A stretch of DNA of 64,000 nucleotides, taken from contig JAFGCG010000108.1 in the NCBI GenBank assembly GCA_016932715.1, forward strand, positions 20,695-84,694, given 5' to 3'. Position 1 is the stretch's first letter; each line of letters begins with the position of its first letter. The DNA comes from Anaerolineales bacterium (GTDB lineage Bacteria; Chloroflexota; Anaerolineae; Anaerolineales; Villigracilaceae). Below the pieces are notes generated by a model. It saw only the letters and a program-made list of their open reading frames with translations. It was not told the DNA's origin and searched no databases. Shown piece after piece: positions 51,260 through 60,054 of the stretch. The translations under genes and the position numbers were made by a program.

Positions 51260-52579
51260 ATGCCAGTCAAAACTCTTATCATGGGCGCGGCGGGACGTGA
51301 CTTCCATAACTTCAACACGTTCTTTCGCGGCAACAAAGATTATGAGGTCGTCGCCTTCACTGCGACTCAGATTCCCGACATCGAAGGCCGCCTCTATCCG
51401 CCCGAACTGGCGGGTCCGCTCTATCCCAAAGGTATCCCCATCCGCGCGGAAGAGGAACTCGTTGACCTGATCAAGCAGCATGGCGTGGAGCAGGTCGTCT
51501 TTGCATACAGCGATGTGCCGCATGAATATATCATGCACAAAGCCAGCATCGTCAACGCAGCGGGCGCGGACTTCCGTTTGATGGGCACGCGCTACACCCA
51601 GGTCAAGTCGATCAAGCCGGTCGTGTCGGTCTGCGCGGTGCGGACGGGCTCCGGCAAAAGCCAGACGACGAGACGGGTGTCTCTCATCTTAAGAGAGATG
51701 GGTTACAAAGTTGCGGCGATCCGCCACCCAATGCCGTACGGCAATCTGGTCCGCCAGGAAGTGCAGCGCTTCGCAGATTACGATGATCTCGATGAACATG
51801 AGACTACCATCGAGGAACGCGAGGAATACGAACCGCACATCGACAACGGCGTGATCGTCTATGCGGGCGTGGACTATGAAAAGATCCTGCGCCAGGCAGA
51901 GAAGGAAGTGGACATTGTCCTGTGGGACGGCGGCAACAACGACTTCCCGTTCTATGTCTCTGACCTGCAAATCGTCGTCGCGGACCCGCACCGGCCCGGG
52001 CATGAATCCTCCTATCACCCCGGCGAGACCAACGTCCGGCTGGCGGATGTGTTCGTCATCAATAAAGTGGACACTGCCGACCCCGAGAATGTGATCAAGG
52101 TCCGCGAGTCCCTGCGCAAGTTGAACCCGACCGCGATCATGATCGAAGGTGCCTCCCCGCTGTTCGTGGACGACCCCGACGCGATCCGCGGCAAACGCGT
52201 CCTGGTGGTGGAAGATGGACCGACGCTCACACACGGCGAGATGGCATACGGCGCCGGCTACGTGGCGGCCCGCCGCTTCGGCGCCAAAGAGATTGTGGAC
52301 CCGCGCCCGTTCGCGGTCAAGTCGATTGCGGCGACGTACGCGAAGTATCCGAAGACAGGACCCATCCTCCCCGCGATGGGCTACGGCGATGCGCAGATGA
52401 AGGATCTGGAAGAGACCATCAACAAGTCCGATGTGGATATGGTGGTGGTGGGCACGCCGATCGACCTGACCCGCGTGATCAAGATCAGGAAGCCCTACCA
52501 GCGCGTGAGGTATGAACTGCAGGAGATCGGGAAGCCGACGCTGCAGGATATTCTGATGAAGAAGTTTGGGAAGAAGTAG
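51260..52579 (+). CDS. Cyclic 2,3-diphosphoglycerate synthetase-like GTPase
   Basis: 439 residues. N-terminal Rossmann-type domain (TLIMGAAGRDFHNFN), then a P-loop NTPase with Walker A AVRTGSGKSQTTRR near residue 130, DIVLWDGGNNDFPFY (Walker B region) and VINKVDTADPENV, a G4-like NKxD motif. This domain order matches proteins annotated as cyclic 2,3-diphosphoglycerate synthetase, which cyclise 2,3-bisphosphoglycerate in methanogens. In bacteria lacking that osmolyte the true reaction is uncertain. RBS AGGAGAATCCT. A hairpin-rich 5' leader precedes it, and a terminator follows at 52614. Confidence 0.85.
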   Translation: MPVKTLIMGAAGRDFHNFNTFFRGNKDYEVVAFTATQIPDIEGRLYPPELAGPLYPKGIPIRAEEELVDLIKQHGVEQVVFAYSDVPHEYIMHKASIVNAAGADFRLMGTRYTQVKSIKPVVSVCAVRTGSGKSQTTRRVSLILREMGYKVAAIRHPMPYGNLVRQEVQRFADYDDLDEHETTIEEREEYEPHIDNGVIVYAGVDYEKILRQAEKEVDIVLWDGGNNDFPFYVSDLQIVVADPHRPGHESSYHPGETNVRLADVFVINKVDTADPENVIKVRESLRKLNPTAIMIEGASPLFVDDPDAIRGKRVLVVEDGPTLTHGEMAYGAGYVAARRFGAKEIVDPRPFAVKSIAATYAKYPKTGPILPAMGYGDAQMKDLEETINKSDVDMVVVGTPIDLTRVIKIRKPYQRVRYELQEIGKPTLQDILMKKFGKK

Positions 52580-52613
52580 TTCAATAGTTGGATAGTCGTA
52601 TAGTTCTTAGTCG

Positions 52614-52647
52614 GGAGTCGGGTGATAGAATTCATCTGACTCCTTTT
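52614..52647 (+). terminator. Intrinsic terminator
   Basis: GGAGTC (52614-52619) pairs with GACTCC (52638-52643), extended by an inner GAT/ATC pair, followed by TTTT. Confidence 0.7.
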
Positions 52648-52751
52648 CTATTTATTCATTCGACAAAGCGGATAAGTATCACTTCCCATCTGGAACGATT
52701 TCAAGAATAATGTGTTCTTATTCTCAAATCCCCTTGGAAGGAACCCTTAAT

Positions 52752-53324
52752 ATGACTACTCTTGCTCCAACCCTTTACACTCGGACATTCCCGCGTGCCG
52801 CGGGCTGGCTGCGCGATGTGACATTGATCGTGCTGGGAGCCTTGTTCGTGGCAGCGCTGGCACAGGTGAAGATCGCCCTGCCGTTCACCCCCGTCCCGCT
52901 GACCGGGCAGACGTTCGCGGTGCTGCTCGTCGGTGCGGCGCTCGGTTCGAAGCGCGGCGCGGCATCGCTGGCGCTGTACATCGCCCTCGGTGTGCTCGGG
53001 CTGCCCGTCTTTGCGGGCGGCGAATCGGGGCTGGCGTATCTCTCCGGCGCGACGCTTGGCTACCTGGTCGGATTCGTGATGGCAGCCTACGTCATCGGGC
53101 TGCTGGCAGAACGCGGACTGGAAAGAAGCGTGCGCACGTCCCTCCTGCCCTTCCTCATCGGGACGCTGATCATCTATGTTTGCGGAGTCGCCTGGCTGGC
53201 AGTCGTGCTTGGAAGTTTCAGCAAGGCGATTACGGCAGGATTGCTGCCATTCCTGATCGGCGATGCGATCAAGCTGGCTGCGGCGTCATTGGTACTGCCT
53301 GCGGCGTGGAAGTTAGCTAAATAG
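52752..53324 (+). CDS. bioY: Biotin transporter substrate-binding component BioY
   Basis: Start at ATG 52752 (GGAAGGAACCC upstream), 190 residues with about six membrane segments. Family motifs: VALAQVKIALPFTPVPLTGQTF, the substrate-site Pro-rich PFTPVPLTGQ, ALYIALGVLGLPVFAGG and GYLVGFVMAAYVIG. BioY is the S-component of an ECF-type importer and can work alone or with an EcfA/EcfT module; none is in the window. A biotin-regulated operator is not recognisable upstream. Confidence 0.94.
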   Translation: MTTLAPTLYTRTFPRAAGWLRDVTLIVLGALFVAALAQVKIALPFTPVPLTGQTFAVLLVGAALGSKRGAASLALYIALGVLGLPVFAGGESGLAYLSGATLGYLVGFVMAAYVIGLLAERGLERSVRTSLLPFLIGTLIIYVCGVAWLAVVLGSFSKAITAGLLPFLIGDAIKLAAASLVLPAAWKLAK

Positions 53325-53352
53325 TTACGTAGTTCGATAGTCTTGATAGTTG

Positions 53353-53384
53353 AGAGTCGGACAAATCTTTGCCCGACTCTTTTT
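53353..53384. terminator. Bidirectional intrinsic terminator
   Basis: AGAGTCGG and CCGACTCT form an 8-bp stem with an internal CAAA/TTTG extension and a TTTT tail. It lies between the convergent bioY and yjbQ-like genes. Confidence 0.8.
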
Positions 53385-53388
53385 ATCG

Positions 53389-53817
53389 CTATTTCACGCT
53401 CAGCACGCGCATTAACACGTCGCGGCGATGTGGACGGAGGCGCTGCTCGAAGATGTAGATCCCCTGCCAGCTTCCCAGAGATAGGTTTCCGTCATCCACT
53501 GGAATCGTGAGGCTGGTATCTGTCAGCATGGCGCGGATGTGGGAGGTGGCGTCGTCGGGACCTTCCAGATCGTGCGTGTACCAACTGTCCTGTTCGGGGA
53601 CGAGACGTTCCATGAAAGTCTCGAGGTCGGCACGCGCGGTCGGGTCCCAGTTTTCGCTGACGACCAACGAGGCGCTGGTATGCGGCAGGAAGAGAAAACA
53701 CATGCCTTCCTGAACACCCCACTCACGCACCTGGGCGCGCACGCGATCGGTGATATCGTGCAGTCCCTTGCCGCGGGTGGAAATTTCGAGGGTCGTTTTA
53801 TGCCAGTTCATCATCAT
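53389..53817 (-). CDS. YjbQ/UPF0047 family protein
   Basis: 142 residues. The family signature is complete: LHDITDRVRAQV, FLPHTSASLVVSENWDP with the conserved His/Thr, HDLEGPDDATSHIRAML and LGSWQGIYIFEQRL. YjbQ proteins can substitute weakly for thiamine-phosphate synthase in vitro, but their physiological role is unresolved. Three Met codons stand at the start; which is used is unclear. Confidence 0.92.
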   Translation of the reverse strand: MMMNWHKTTLEISTRGKGLHDITDRVRAQVREWGVQEGMCFLFLPHTSASLVVSENWDPTARADLETFMERLVPEQDSWYTHDLEGPDDATSHIRAMLTDTSLTIPVDDGNLSLGSWQGIYIFEQRLRPHRRDVLMRVLSVK

Positions 53818-53879
53818 CCCAATTGATCGAATATTTCCTTTTCGACATGTAACTCTCTCCTGGGCGGCATTTTATCAGG

Positions 53880-53920
53880 TAGCGCGATAGTTTGGTAGTT
53901 CGATAGTTTGGTAGTTGGGT
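53880..53920. repeat. GTAGTTCGATAGTTTG word repeat
   Basis: Four to five degenerate 8-nt words (GATAGTTTG, GTAGTTCG) upstream of the GGDEF-EAL gene, complementary in sense to 39838-39896. Confidence 0.7.
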
Positions 53921-54093
53921 TGAGGCATAGCAATGGAGCAAGCCGGTTTTATCCCTCCTAAGTCCCAAAAAGCACTGCGCCTAATAAATCTGCAAGAAAT
54001 TACCCCTCTCCAGATGAAGTTCTTGCACTATCATTGCGAGGGCGGAAAGATTCATCACTTCAATGGTATACAAAGCATCAACGAGATAAATCC

Positions 54094-56538
54094 ATGCGCG
54101 AGGCTGTGCGAGGCCGTCCCACCCTACTCTTCTCTCTGGCTGCCGCATTGGCGGCCATCCTGCTGGGATTCGACCTCGCCATCACTTTACTCTTAACGGA
54201 TCCACAACAAAAAATTATTTACTCGGATATCATCTCTCCGGTCTTTGATCTCCTGGCGAGTGCCGTCCTCTTCCTTGCCGCGAAACAATCTGCCGCTTAC
54301 TCAAAGCGTCTTGCCATTGCCTGGGGGATGATCGCCCTGTCTGTGTTTACCTATGCAATGGGGGATATCAATTGGGCGATCCTGGAATTGGGTTTTCAGG
54401 AACCCCCATTTCCATCGATCGCGGATGTGTTTTACCTGGCATACTATCTGTTTTTGTTGATCGGTGTATTTCTGCTGCTTGATAAACCTGCCACGCGTGC
54501 AGAACAGATCACGAACGTGCTGGACGTGGCAATCGTCATGGCAGCCGCCATTCTCGGGTTCTGGAACTTTCTGCTGGGACCCATTGTCTCGTCATATGCC
54601 GATGCGCCGCTTCGGGAGCTGGCGATCCTGATCGCATACCCGGTCGCGGATCTTGTGCTGCTTTGGGCGCTGCTGCGAATTATTTACAAGCCTCCGGACC
54701 AGCAGGATGAAGCGCCGGCATTCCTGCTGGCTGGAAGCATCGCAGTGACGATTATTGCAGATTGCATATACATCTATCAATCCCTGCTGGATACCTATAT
54801 AAGCGGAGGCATTCTTGATATTGGGTGGAGGGCAACCATATTGCTGGCTGGCCTGGCAGGCGTATCTCAAATCACCGCGATCCAGTCCTTGAAAGCTTCC
54901 GGCAGATCTCCTCACAGGCTCGGATTTTTCATCCTCAGTTTGCGGAGGATCGCACCCTATTTTTCCTATTTTTGGCTCATCGGTGCATACCTTCTGCTCA
55001 TCCAAAGCCGCCTGGTCGCCCTGCCAATGGACTTCTTATTGTTGTCACTTGGTGTTGGCTTGATCATCTGCCTGGTGCTTCTCAGACAAATCATTACACT
55101 ATTCGAGAACAAAAAGCTCAATACACAACTACAGCAAACCATGACGGCACTGCAAATCCAGGCCGCGGAACTGGAAAAGACGAATCGGGAATTAGAGAAC
55201 GAAATTGCGGAGCGAAAGGTGGTGGAGCAGGAATTAACGTATGATTCACTCCATGATGCCATGACCGGACTGCCCAACCGGGTCTTGTTCCTGGATCGCC
55301 TGGGACAAGCTATCAAGTATTACAAGCGCCGGAGAGACTATACATTTGCCGTTCTCTTCATCGATGTGGACCAGTTCAAAGTGATCAACGACAGCCTGGG
55401 ACACCTGGCTGGCGACCAATTACTTATCGCCATGGGCAGAAGGATGAGAGCAAGTCTGCGCTCCAGCGATACGGTTGCCAGGTTTGGCGGGGATGAATTT
55501 GCGATCCTGCTGGAGATCACCGGCGAGAAAAAATCTGCCCTCCATGTTGCCGAGAAAGTTCAGGAAGCGATCAATCTGCCGTTCAAGCTGGATAGACATG
55601 AATTGCATATCACTGCCAGCATTGGGGTTGTCATGGACATGGAGAGATACGACTTGCCGGAAGAAGTCCTGCGGGATGCAGATATTGCCATGTACCAGGC
55701 AAAAGCCTCAGGCAAGGCGCGCTTCGAAGTTTTCGACGTCAAGATGCGTTCCCAGGCATTGTCCCGCCTGGAAATGGAGCAGGAGCTGCGCACCGCGCTG
55801 GAAAAACAGCAGTTCCGACTTTATTACCAGCCCATCCTGTCCCTCAAATCCAATCAGTTAGTTAGTTTTGAAGCGCTCATTCGCTGGCATCATCCAAAAC
55901 GTGGGCTGCTATTACCCGGTGAATTTCTTTCGGTTGCAGAAGCCTCGGGATTGATCATGTCCATTGACAATTGGGTCCTGAACGAGGCTTGTGCGCAATT
56001 AAAGGAATGGCACGAGAAATATCCCTGCTTCCGGCATGTGGGGGTCAATGTGAATGTCTCCAGCAGGCAGTTCTCCCAGCCCAATTTCGTCACAGAAGTT
56101 CTCGAGGCACTCCAATGGACCCATTTGAAGCCCGAGGCTTTGAAACTCGAAATCACCGAAAATGTTCTGATCAGCAACTATGCAGCCGCAAACCAAGTCT
56201 TTGCACAATTGCGTGACCTGGGGATTCAACTGCAAATCGATGATTTTGGGAGCGGCTATTCGAGCCTGGGCTACTTGCAGCATTTCCCGATCAGCGGCGT
56301 GAAGATCGACAAATCCTTTATCGACGGGATGGGCAAGGGCCGCAAGGGTATCGAATTGATCCGCGCTATCGTCTCCATGACCCGCGAACTGGACATGGAT
56401 GCGACCGCCGAAGGGATCGAAACGGATGAGCAGTTGAGCGAACTGAAAGGCTTGTTGTGCAGTTTTGGTCAGGGATTTTTCCTGTCCAGACCGCTGGACA
56501 AGGAAGCGGCGGAGAAGATGCTGGCGACAGACCTGTGA
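54094..56538 (+). CDS. Membrane GGDEF-EAL cyclic-di-GMP protein
   Basis: The probable start is ATG 54094 (MREAVRGRP), 814 residues. Residues 1-340 hold about nine membrane segments of no named sensor type. A coiled-coil linker (about 350-400, QIQAAELEKTNRELENEIAERK) follows, then a GGDEF domain with intact FGGDEFAILLE near 487. The EAL domain has SFEALIRWHHP near 610, ITENVL, DDFGSGYSSLGYL and AEGIET. Both catalytic signatures are complete, so the protein could make and degrade cyclic di-GMP. The ligand sensed by the membrane part is unknown. Monocistronic; the response regulator follows 43 bp downstream. Confidence 0.92.
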   Translation: MREAVRGRPTLLFSLAAALAAILLGFDLAITLLLTDPQQKIIYSDIISPVFDLLASAVLFLAAKQSAAYSKRLAIAWGMIALSVFTYAMGDINWAILELGFQEPPFPSIADVFYLAYYLFLLIGVFLLLDKPATRAEQITNVLDVAIVMAAAILGFWNFLLGPIVSSYADAPLRELAILIAYPVADLVLLWALLRIIYKPPDQQDEAPAFLLAGSIAVTIIADCIYIYQSLLDTYISGGILDIGWRATILLAGLAGVSQITAIQSLKASGRSPHRLGFFILSLRRIAPYFSYFWLIGAYLLLIQSRLVALPMDFLLLSLGVGLIICLVLLRQIITLFENKKLNTQLQQTMTALQIQAAELEKTNRELENEIAERKVVEQELTYDSLHDAMTGLPNRVLFLDRLGQAIKYYKRRRDYTFAVLFIDVDQFKVINDSLGHLAGDQLLIAMGRRMRASLRSSDTVARFGGDEFAILLEITGEKKSALHVAEKVQEAINLPFKLDRHELHITASIGVVMDMERYDLPEEVLRDADIAMYQAKASGKARFEVFDVKMRSQALSRLEMEQELRTALEKQQFRLYYQPILSLKSNQLVSFEALIRWHHPKRGLLLPGEFLSVAEASGLIMSIDNWVLNEACAQLKEWHEKYPCFRHVGVNVNVSSRQFSQPNFVTEVLEALQWTHLKPEALKLEITENVLISNYAAANQVFAQLRDLGIQLQIDDFGSGYSSLGYLQHFPISGVKIDKSFIDGMGKGRKGIELIRAIVSMTRELDMDATAEGIETDEQLSELKGLLCSFGQGFFLSRPLDKEAAEKMLATDL

Positions 56539-56581
56539 GGTCTGTCGCGCCATTGACACATTCCTGCCACAAAACCATGAT

Positions 56582-57304
56582 ATGCTTTCAACGATGACAC
56601 AGCGCATTCTCGTCGTGGACGACGAACCCGCGGTCACTGACCTGCTGGCGTACAATCTCCGCAAGGCGCATTACGACGTGCTGACCGCCGCAGACGGGCG
56701 CACGGCTCTCCGGCTGGCGGGGGAATCCAAGCCCGATCTCATCCTGCTCGACCTGATGATCCCCGAAGTGGACGGGCTGGACGTCTGCCGGGAGCTGCGT
56801 AAATCCAGCGGCGTGCCGATCATCATGATCACCGCCCGCGGCGAGGAGGTCGACCGCGTGGTGGGGCTCGAGATCGGCGCGGATGATTACGTCACCAAGC
56901 CGTTCAGCGTGCGCGAGTTGATGGCGCGGATCAAAGCCGTGCTGCGCCGCGCCCGGAACGGTGGGACGGATGCCTCGCGGCAGGAACCAGCCACGATCCT
57001 GCGCGGTCCCGGGAACCTCCTCATGGACGTCGAACGCCGCGCGGTCACGGTGGCGGAGACATCCATCGAGCTAACCCGCCTGGAATTCGACCTGCTCCAT
57101 CGGCTGCTGATCAACTCGGGGCGCGTGCTGACGCGTGAACGTCTGCTGGAGCAGGCCTGGGGCTACGACTACATCGGCGATACGCGCGCCGTGGACAGCG
57201 CCGTCAAACGACTGCGCGCAAAACTCCGCCAGGCTGCGCCCGAAGCCGATTGCATCGAATCCGTGCGCGGGCTGGGATATCGGATCAACCAGACACATTT
57301 TTAA
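56582..57304 (+). CDS. OmpR/PhoB-family response regulator
   Basis: ATG 56582 or 56594 (MTQRILVVDDEP). Receiver domain: VVDDEPA, phosphoacceptor Asp in LILLDLMIPEVDG, Thr/Lys switch residues in MITARGEE and YVTKPF. DNA-binding winged helix at about 145-236, ending ESVRGLGYRIN. No strong Shine-Dalgarno. The partner is the histidine kinase at 57426, 121 bp downstream; together they resemble PhoB/PhoR-type pairs, though no phosphate genes are nearby. Confidence 0.93.
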   Translation: MLSTMTQRILVVDDEPAVTDLLAYNLRKAHYDVLTAADGRTALRLAGESKPDLILLDLMIPEVDGLDVCRELRKSSGVPIIMITARGEEVDRVVGLEIGADDYVTKPFSVRELMARIKAVLRRARNGGTDASRQEPATILRGPGNLLMDVERRAVTVAETSIELTRLEFDLLHRLLINSGRVLTRERLLEQAWGYDYIGDTRAVDSAVKRLRAKLRQAAPEADCIESVRGLGYRINQTHF

Positions 57305-57308
57305 ACAC

Positions 57309-57420
57309 AAAGGACACGAAGAACTCAAAGGAAAACGCTTAAACCTTTGTGAACCTCACCTGCACTTGAAGCTGAACACTTCACGTTCAGGTGCAAGTGT
57401 CGTGCCCCTTGTGGTGAAAT
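57309..57420. repeat. CACAAAGGACACGAAG repeat with nested hairpin
   Basis: CACAAAGGACACGAAG... to ...CCCTTGTGGTGAAATTC contains a CACCTGCACTTGAAG...TTCAGGTGCAAGTG hairpin, analogous to the nested unit in the CCACGGAGAACACGG repeats at 44009 and 62414. Confidence 0.65.
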
Positions 57421-57425
57421 TCTTC

Positions 57426-58904
57426 ATGCAAACCATTCGCACCCGTCTCTCGCTCAATACCTTCCTCGTGCTCCTGCTCGGCATGACGCTGGCGGGCGCG
57501 CTCGCCTGGCGGGCGGTCGAGCGGATGTACGTGGACACGCAGCGCGAAAATCTCCTCGCGCAGGCGCGCCTGATCGCAGCCGCGCTCGAAGGCAGCGCGC
57601 TTCCGACTGAATCCGTTCAGCCGTATTCCCAACAGTCCAATGTGATGCCCGGGGTCCACACCCGGATTCTCGGCGAAGGAGGCGCGGTCGTGGTGGGACT
57701 GCCGCTGGAGGACTCGTTCACACAGATGCCAGCCGCGGAACAGTACGTCTCGATCCCGACCGCGGACCTGATCCGGCGCTCTGAAATCGACTCGGCCCTC
57801 AAAGGGACTCCCGCCACCGCCATCCGGCGCGTCCTTGACGACCAGCGCGTGCTCTACGCCGCCGCGCCGGTTTACGCCGCGAACGGACAGATCAGCGGCA
57901 TTGTGTACATTGCCACTCCCCTGCCCGCGGGCGGGCTGCCTGCAAACATCATCCTGCAATTGCTTGGAGCTATCCTCCTGGCTGTTTTGCTTGCCACCTT
58001 CGCAGGGAGCCTGCTGGCGCGCAGGATCGCGCGCCCGCTGGAGAGGCTTGCTGAGGCGGCGACCGCCATTTCCAAAGGGGACCTGAAACAACGCGTTGAA
58101 ACTGACAACAGGATTGCTGAACTTCACAGCCTCAGCCATACCTTCAACGAGATGGCTGAAAGCCTGCGCCAGTCCGATGAAGCGAAGAAGGCTTTCATCG
58201 CCGATGTGACGCACGAACTGCGGACGCCGCTGACCGTCATCAAAGGCACGATCGAAACCCTGGAAGACGGCGCCCTCGACGATGCCGAGGGACGCGGTCC
58301 CCTGCTGGCATCCATGCAGCGCGAAACGGACCGCCTGATCCGGCTAGTCAATGAATTGCTCGTGCTGACGCGCGCAGACGCGGGATCGCTGCAGCTGAAT
58401 CTGCAATCTCTCGATCTGGCTGAGTTGGCTGAAACTCGCTGTGAGGTCTTCTCTGGATTGGCTGCACGACGGGGGGTTGCACTCAAAGTAGATTCATTTG
58501 GAGTGCAGGAGCTTGCTCCTGCGAATACGGCAGCAAGCTGCCTGACTCCAAATGTTCTTGCCGACCCCGACCGGTTAGCACAAGTCATCGACAATCTTCT
58601 CGATAACGCCATCCGGCATTCACCGGAGAATTCCACGATCATGGTCACGATCAAATCTGCGCATCAGGGCGTGGAATGTTCCGTCGCGGATCAGGGAACC
58701 GGCATCCCAGCCCGGCACCTGCCTTTCATCTTCGAGCGCTTCTACCGCGTGGATGCTGCGCGAGCGCGCAACCGCAGAGACGGCGGCACAGGATTGGGCC
58801 TCGCCATTGCGCGCGCCCTGGTCAATGCACACGGCGGAGGGATCTCCGCGCAGAGCCTCGAAGGCAAAGGGACGACGATCACGTTCTGGCTGCCAGAAGT
58901 TTGA
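57426..58904 (+). CDS. HAMP-domain sensor histidine kinase
   Basis: The realistic start is ATG 57426, MQTIRTRLS, giving 492 residues. It has TM1 (about 10-30), an extracytoplasmic sensor region, and TM2 (about 180-200). HAMP (RRIARPLERLAEAATAISKG), HisKA with HELRTPLT (phospho-His near 264), and HATPase with N box NLLDNAIRHSP, DQGTGIP and GGTGLGLAIAR follow. Within the ATPase domain, residues about 358-377 (FGVQELAPANTAASCLTPN) come from an in-frame palindromic repeat between the VALKV and ADPDRL strands. All catalytic boxes remain, so it is probably active. Confidence 0.92.
   Translation: MQTIRTRLSLNTFLVLLLGMTLAGALAWRAVERMYVDTQRENLLAQARLIAAALEGSALPTESVQPYSQQSNVMPGVHTRILGEGGAVVVGLPLEDSFTQMPAAEQYVSIPTADLIRRSEIDSALKGTPATAIRRVLDDQRVLYAAAPVYAANGQISGIVYIATPLPAGGLPANIILQLLGAILLAVLLATFAGSLLARRIARPLERLAEAATAISKGDLKQRVETDNRIAELHSLSHTFNEMAESLRQSDEAKKAFIADVTHELRTPLTVIKGTIETLEDGALDDAEGRGPLLASMQRETDRLIRLVNELLVLTRADAGSLQLNLQSLDLAELAETRCEVFSGLAARRGVALKVDSFGVQELAPANTAASCLTPNVLADPDRLAQVIDNLLDNAIRHSPENSTIMVTIKSAHQGVECSVADQGTGIPARHLPFIFERFYRVDAARARNRRDGGTGLGLAIARALVNAHGGGISAQSLEGKGTTITFWLPEV
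58495..58554. repeat. Palindromic repeat in frame inside histidine kinase
   Basis: CATTTGGAGT and ACTCCAAATG form the ends; CAGGAGCTTGCTCCTG and GGCAGCAAGCTGCC are inner hairpins. Exactly 60 bp (20 codons) with no stop. Confidence 0.8.
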
Positions 58905-58905
58905 T

Positions 58906-59011
58906 GTCGTTGCGAGGAGGGCGTTCTTCCCGACGAAGCAATCTCCAGTTAGGTGAGATTGCTTCGCTCAGTCTCGACGCTTTGCGTTTCGACGATCGCT
59001 CGCAACGACAT
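58906..59011. repeat. ATGTCGTTGCGAGGAG palindromic repeat, copy 2
   Basis: TGTCGTTGCGAGGAGG... to ...CTCGCAACGACA, the family of 51024-51150, beginning right after the kinase stop codon. Confidence 0.8.
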
Positions 59012-59114
59012 GCCATAACTGCCTCCCAACTGCCCAAATCCTGACACACATTTGACTGCCCCGAGGAATATCCTGTAGGGCAAGATACCATCTTGCCTTA
59101 CCAAGGAGATTCCC

Positions 59115-59975
59115 ATGAAACATATTTCAACCCTCGTCAACACAGTCCTGGCAATTGTATTGACCCTCATGCTGCTCTCCACAAGTCTCCCAAACTTCGA
59201 GGCGCGGGCGGCTGAACAGATGACTGCCACCCAGACCGCGACTGCAAAACCCACGCGCGAGCCGGAGAATATCTGTGACCCGAGCCGAAGCATTCACGTC
59301 AGCGGGACCGCGGTGGTCAATGTCGTCCCGGACCGGGCGCTGATCCAGCTGGGCGTGCAGTCCAACGGCAGGACGCCGAAGGAAGTCCAGGCACGCAACG
59401 CGGCGATGATCAGCCGCGTGATCAAAGCCCTCAAAGGGATGGGGGTCCAAGCCAGGGACATCTCGACGGACCGCTACATCATCCAACCGTTGTATGAAGA
59501 CTGGGACTCGCTTCGCATCAAGGGCTATCGTATTTTCAACGTCATCTCGATCACCATGCGCGATGTGGACAAGACCAGCGAGGCGATCGCGGCGGCCTTC
59601 CAGGCGGGCGCCAACCAGGTGGTCAACGTGGAGTTTTACACGAGCGACCTGCGGAAATATCGCGACCAGGCGCGTGAGATGGCGATCACAGCTGCCCGGG
59701 AAAAAGCAACTGCGCTCGCCCAGGGCGCCGGCACGGATATCGGTTGCGTTCTCAACATCAACGAGAATTCCTGGTCTTATTTCAACGGCTGGCGCGGCTG
59801 GGGCTGGTGGTACGGCGGCGGGAACAACCAGAATCTGTGGACTCAGAACGCCGTCCAAAATGCGCCAGCCTCCGGCGGCTCCGGCGGTGAAACCGCCCCA
59901 AACGGTGACAGTCCTGTCAGCGCGGGCCACATTTCCATTCGTGCAGAAGTCCAAGCCACGTTCGCACTGAAGTAA
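59115..59975 (+). CDS. Secreted SIMPL-domain (DUF541) protein
   Basis: Signal peptide (LVNTVLAIVLTLMLLST, probable cleavage near EARAAE), then a DUF541 domain from about residue 60: IHVSGTAVVNVVPDRALIQLGV, VIKALKGMGVQARDISTDRY, AITAAREKATALAQGAGTDIG. It ends with an aromatic/Gly-rich insertion (YFNGWRGWGWWYGGG) before the last beta-strand. Related proteins form ring-shaped periplasmic oligomers of unknown role. RBS CAAGGAGATTCCC. Follows the two-component genes but is separated from them by a repeat. Confidence 0.9.
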   Translation: MKHISTLVNTVLAIVLTLMLLSTSLPNFEARAAEQMTATQTATAKPTREPENICDPSRSIHVSGTAVVNVVPDRALIQLGVQSNGRTPKEVQARNAAMISRVIKALKGMGVQARDISTDRYIIQPLYEDWDSLRIKGYRIFNVISITMRDVDKTSEAIAAAFQAGANQVVNVEFYTSDLRKYRDQAREMAITAAREKATALAQGAGTDIGCVLNINENSWSYFNGWRGWGWWYGGGNNQNLWTQNAVQNAPASGGSGGETAPNGDSPVSAGHISIRAEVQATFALK

Positions 59976-59984
59976 AATCAAAGA

Positions 59985-60049
59985 GTAAACAGGTATACGA
60001 GTAGACAAGTAACAGCATTCTTGTCTACTTGTGTACCTGTCTACTTCTA
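59985..60049. repeat. GTAGACAAGT / ACTTGTCTAC word repeat
   Basis: Inverted halves of the 8-9-nt word, as at 47106-47186, lying between convergent genes where it may act as a transcript end. Confidence 0.7.
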
Positions 60050-60054
60050 TACTG

